A DNA stretch of 7,704 nt from Nanohaloarchaea archaeon PL-Br10_U2g5 (lineage in GTDB: Archaea; Halobacteriota; Halobacteria; Halobacteriales; Haloferacaceae). Position numbers and translations under genes: made by a program. Position 1 is the stretch's first letter; every line of letters starts with the position of its first letter. Of this stretch, positions 5,597 through 7,704 are shown one piece after another. The stretch covers positions 1-7,704 of the forward strand of contig LKMY01000071.1 of NCBI GenBank assembly GCA_001564205.1, in the 5' to 3' direction. The notes beneath the pieces were generated by a model, which saw nothing but the letters and a program-made list of their open reading frames with translations, had not been told where the DNA came from and ran no database searches.

Positions 5597-6382
5597 ATGG
5601 CGCTCGCTCTCTCCGCCGGGTCGGTCGCGGTCATCGGCCTCGTCGTCGCGGTCGCCGGGGCGGTCAACGGCGTCGCGGGATTTGGCTTCGCGGTCGTCGG
5701 CACGATGGCGCTCGCGACGGTGCTCGACCCGGCGGCCGCGGTCGTGTTCATGATCATTCCGATACTCGCGGTCAACCTCGCGCTCGTCGGTGACCTTTCC
5801 GGTGAGGAGCTACGGAGCTGTGGCAACCGGTTCGCGCCGCTTCTCGTCGCCGCACTCGTCGGAACGATCGTCGGCATGGCGCTCTTAGACCGCCTTCCGG
5901 AGGCTCCGTTGCGTATCTTTCTTGGACTGGTCTCGCTCGCCTTCGTGGCGACGGCACAGCAGGTCCTTCCCCTCCCCACGCTGTCGCGCGCGAAAGACCG
6001 GTGTTTCGTTGAGACACCGCTCGCGATGGGCGCCGTCGGGGTGATCTCCGGACTCCTGTTCGGCGCGACGAACGTCGGCGTGCAGATCGTTGCGTTCGTG
6101 CGGAGCTGTGACCTCTCACACGGGCTGTTCGTCGGTGTTATCGCGCTCGTATTCGTCGGTATCAACGGGCTCCGGGTGGGCGCCGCCGGCGTGCTCGGGC
6201 TGTATCCGGACGCGTGGCTCGTCGCCGCGTCGCTCGCGGCCGCGATTCCCGCAGTCGGTGGGGTCACCGTCGGGAAACGACTTCGCGACCGTGTGAGCGA
6301 GCGACTTCGCCGGATCACCGTTCTCGGACTGTTGACGGTCATCGGGCTGCGACTCGTGCTCGGCGGCGCCGGAGTGCTCTGA
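5597..6382 (+). CDS. TauE/SafE (TSUP) family membrane permease
   Basis: A 261-residue integral membrane protein with about eight hydrophobic segments (for example 8-26, 28-45, 46-65, 79-97, 104-123, 143-165, 177-197, 205-225, 238-258; the first ones may merge). TSUP proteins move small anions such as sulfite, sulfonates or related organic acids across the membrane; the substrate here is unknown. The family's internal duplication is visible as two Gly-rich segments, GAVNGVAGFGFAVVGTMAL (21-39) and GVISGLLFGATNVGVQIV (148-165), each opening one half. The central loop (about 124-140, LPLPTLSRAKDRCFVE) and the stretch GKRLRDRVSERLRR (226-239) before the last helix are charged, as often seen. Length is normal. 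The ATG is chosen because the TATA box lies 27 nt upstream; an in-frame GTG at 5561 would precede that box. It stands alone and converges on the DUF547 gene with 20 bp between them. No sulfur-metabolism gene is adjacent to hint at the substrate. Confidence 0.9.
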   Translation: MALALSAGSVAVIGLVVAVAGAVNGVAGFGFAVVGTMALATVLDPAAAVVFMIIPILAVNLALVGDLSGEELRSCGNRFAPLLVAALVGTIVGMALLDRLPEAPLRIFLGLVSLAFVATAQQVLPLPTLSRAKDRCFVETPLAMGAVGVISGLLFGATNVGVQIVAFVRSCDLSHGLFVGVIALVFVGINGLRVGAAGVLGLYPDAWLVAASLAAAIPAVGGVTVGKRLRDRVSERLRRITVLGLLTVIGLRLVLGGAGVL

Positions 6383-6402
6383 ACGGCTCGGAGCGTGCGG
6401 AG

Positions 6403-7131
6403 TCAGTTTGACTCTCCGTCGTCACGGAACGCATCGAGCGCCAGCGACCAGTCGTATTCGCGGTACCGGATCCGCGGGCTCGCGCCGGGCTCGATAACGT
6501 CGTACTCGCTGAGGAGCCGACGAATCCCCGATCCGCCGCCGAAGTCGCCGCGGTACCACAGCATGAGTCGGGGAACGCGCACAGTTTCGTCCTCGACGAG
6601 GGTCTCGCTCCCGAGGTAGCTCTCAGCGGCGTGATCGAGCTGTTCATCGACCGCGTCAGCGGTGTAGGCGGCGATTGCAGGGCAGGCGGCCGCGCCGCAA
6701 TTGAGCGCGAAGTGAATCCGAAGATCGGGGTCGGCAACTCGGTGTCGGCGAATAAACGCCGACGGGAACGGATTCGTGACGTAGCCCAGTCCGTACTTCC
6801 ACTGTGACCGTCGGAGGATCCCGTGTTCGATATCGTCGAGACTGAGCTCCGCTCCGGCGACCGTGAGGATCGGCTCGGAAAAGAACTGTTGCCGGTTTTC
6901 GAAGCGCTCGGGCTGGGATCGGAGCGCGTCCTGCGTCGCCGCGTTGTAGGCGTTGAGCCAGAACGCCAGCCGCTCCGCTGCGTCGAGAGCGTCAAGATCT
7001 GCGGAGTCGATTTCCGCGATCCGCCGACGTATCGGCTTCGTCTCCTCGCCAGACTTGACCGCTCGGAGGAACCGCTGGGAGAGATCAACGGGGCCGGAGT
7101 GGTCAGTGGTGTCCGTCTCCGAGGCGTCCAT
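6403..7131 (-). CDS. DUF547 domain-containing protein
   Basis: A 242-residue protein with the hallmark blocks of the DUF547 family: ERLAFWLNAYNAAT (53-66), LSLDDIEHGILRR (97-109), RIHFALNCGAAACPAI (138-153) and MLWYRGDFGG (190-199). The family is widespread in bacteria and haloarchaea, has no established biochemical role, and has been related to papain/transglutaminase-like folds. The conserved Cys145 and Cys150 in NCGAAAC and His140 are the likely functional residues. No signal peptide or transmembrane segment is seen, so a cytoplasmic location is inferred. The ATG at 7131 is preferred over an in-frame TTG at 7158, because a TATA-like TATTGG (minus strand, 7160-7155) overlaps that TTG and lies 27 nt from the ATG. 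The first 14 residues are Asp/Thr-rich and poorly conserved in appearance. It is divergent from the redoxin gene (100 bp between starts), a hint but no proof of shared redox control. Confidence 0.9.
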   Translation of the reverse strand: MDASETDTTDHSGPVDLSQRFLRAVKSGEETKPIRRRIAEIDSADLDALDAAERLAFWLNAYNAATQDALRSQPERFENRQQFFSEPILTVAGAELSLDDIEHGILRRSQWKYGLGYVTNPFPSAFIRRHRVADPDLRIHFALNCGAAACPAIAAYTADAVDEQLDHAAESYLGSETLVEDETVRVPRLMLWYRGDFGGGSGIRRLLSEYDVIEPGASPRIRYREYDWSLALDAFRDDGESN

Positions 7132-7154
7132 GCTCTGCGATGTCGTTCCGGTCG

Positions 7155-7160
7155 CCAATA
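7155..7160 (-). promoter_or_regulatory. Weak TATA-like element of the DUF547 gene
   Basis: Minus-strand TATTGG is centred 27 nt upstream of the ATG at 7131. The match is imperfect but the spacing is right for a leaderless start. Confidence 0.3.
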
Positions 7161-7202
7161 GCTGATGCGGCTGCGCGCGCTCCGCGTCAGACCGACCGTC
7201 CC

Positions 7203-7208
7203 ATTATC
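7203..7208 (+). promoter_or_regulatory. TATA box of the redoxin gene
   Basis: ATTATC is centred about 27 nt before the ATG at 7232, consistent with a leaderless transcript. It lies in the 100-bp divergent gap shared with the DUF547 gene. Confidence 0.5.
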
Positions 7209-7231
7209 AGTCTCCTACCCGTATCTCACGC

Positions 7232-7704
7232 ATGCCCAAGCAGACGACCGCAACGGAGACGGTGCCGAATTTCGAGCTGACGAACGTTGCGGCCGGACCG
7301 GATCCGTTCTCGCTGTCTACGGTCGCCGCCGATCCGGACGTCGACGCGCTCGTGCTCCTGTTCCAGCGCGACTACCACTGCGGAAACTGCCGCAAGCAGG
7401 TCCAAGCTATCGCCGAGCGGTACGACGAGTTCGAGGCGCTGAACGCCACGGTCGTCTCGATCCTCCCCGAGCAGGCGGAGCGCGCGCGCTCGTGGCAGGA
7501 GTCGTACGACCTACCGTTCCCGCTGCTCGCGGATCCGACCACGGACGTGAGCGACGCCTACGACCAGCCCGTCCGATTCGGGATCCTCGGATCGCTCCAC
7601 GACCTCGTCGGCCGAATGCCCGTCGCGATGATCCTCGACACTCGGTCCGGCGAACCGGTTCTCGCCTACACCTATGAGGGTCGGATGCCCGCTGACCGCC
7701 CCGA
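7232..7704 (+). CDS. Peroxiredoxin-like redoxin-domain protein, 3' end outside the window
   Basis: The open frame runs from ATG 7232 to the right edge without a stop: 157 residues plus two bases. It reads as an AhpC/TSA-type thioredoxin-fold protein: VPNFELTNVAAGPDPFSL (11-28), a strand DALVLLFQRDYHCGNCRKQ (38-56), VVSILPEQAERARSWQESY (74-92), LPFPLLADPTTDVSDAY (94-110), GILGSLHDLVGRMPVAMIL (117-135) and TRSGEPVLAYTYEGR (137-151). Such proteins reduce peroxides or thiols in the cytosol. The reactive site is C50-G-N-C53 instead of the classical peroxiredoxin PxxxTxxC, so a thiol-disulfide reductase or bacterioferritin-comigratory-like role is possible; the exact activity is not settled. Length so far is normal for the family and the end is probably near. 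A second frame over the same DNA (7165-7677) has no family likeness and is a shadow. Start supported by ATTATC 27 nt upstream. Confidence 0.88.
   Translation, partial: MPKQTTATETVPNFELTNVAAGPDPFSLSTVAADPDVDALVLLFQRDYHCGNCRKQVQAIAERYDEFEALNATVVSILPEQAERARSWQESYDLPFPLLADPTTDVSDAYDQPVRFGILGSLHDLVGRMPVAMILDTRSGEPVLAYTYEGRMPADRP

Noticed and set aside
5587..6342. Minus-strand 251-codon frame opposite the TSUP permease
   Set aside because: Its composition is Thr/Ser/Ala/Pro/Arg-rich with no domain. The plus strand has clear membrane segments, a TATA box and the TSUP duplication.
7165..7677. Plus-strand 170-codon frame over the redoxin gene
   Set aside because: It is Arg/Pro-rich with no family motif. 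The frame from 7232 encodes a clear redoxin domain and simply has no stop because it leaves the window.
1..7704. Defence system, CRISPR array, insertion sequence, integrase or toxin-antitoxin pair
   Set aside because: No repeat-spacer pattern, terminal inverted repeats, transposase motifs or small paired genes were found. Lhr helicases occur in some defence contexts, but its neighbours here are not defence genes.

Overview
The window looks like a chromosomal stretch from an extremely halophilic archaeon (class Halobacteria). I cannot fix the genus from this sequence alone. The DNA is GC-rich and the soluble proteins are rich in Asp and Glu. The motifs are archaeal in style: PurS as a separate small subunit, a large Lhr-type helicase and a short archaeal CMP-kinase fold. 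Promoters are TATA-type, and for most genes the TATA-like element sits about 27 nt before the start codon, as expected for leaderless haloarchaeal transcripts. The four-base word CTAG is nearly absent, which is also typical of haloarchaea.

Layout, left to right. (1) A purine/one-carbon block. The first codons of purQ and all of purS lie on the minus strand, in a pur operon running leftward. Divergently, a purU-type formyltetrahydrofolate deformylase runs rightward. The region between them holds an 8-bp perfect dyad over the back-to-back TATA boxes and a strong stem-loop in the presumed purU leader, followed by a full-length Shine-Dalgarno match. (2) A small single-pass membrane protein on the plus strand, converging on a long minus-strand gene for a 954-residue Lhr helicase. 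(3) A plus-strand gene divergent from lhr encodes a cytidylate-kinase-like protein whose Walker A lysine is replaced by alanine. (4) After a roughly 240-bp gap comes a TauE/SafE (TSUP) membrane permease, which converges within about 20 bp on a minus-strand DUF547 protein. (5) A thiol redoxin with a CxxC motif is divergent from the DUF547 gene and runs off the right edge.

How the genes work together. purS/purQ supply the FGAM synthase step of de novo purine synthesis. PurU converts 10-formyl-THF to THF plus formate, so the divergent pair links purine synthesis to the folate one-carbon pool. The other genes look like independent single-gene transcription units; nothing ties lhr, the kinase-like gene, the permease, DUF547 and redoxin into one pathway. 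I found no insertion sequence, CRISPR array, tRNA, rRNA or phage gene. The window reads as core genome rather than an accessory island. The most interesting items are the structured purU leader and the lysine-less P-loop of the kinase-like protein.
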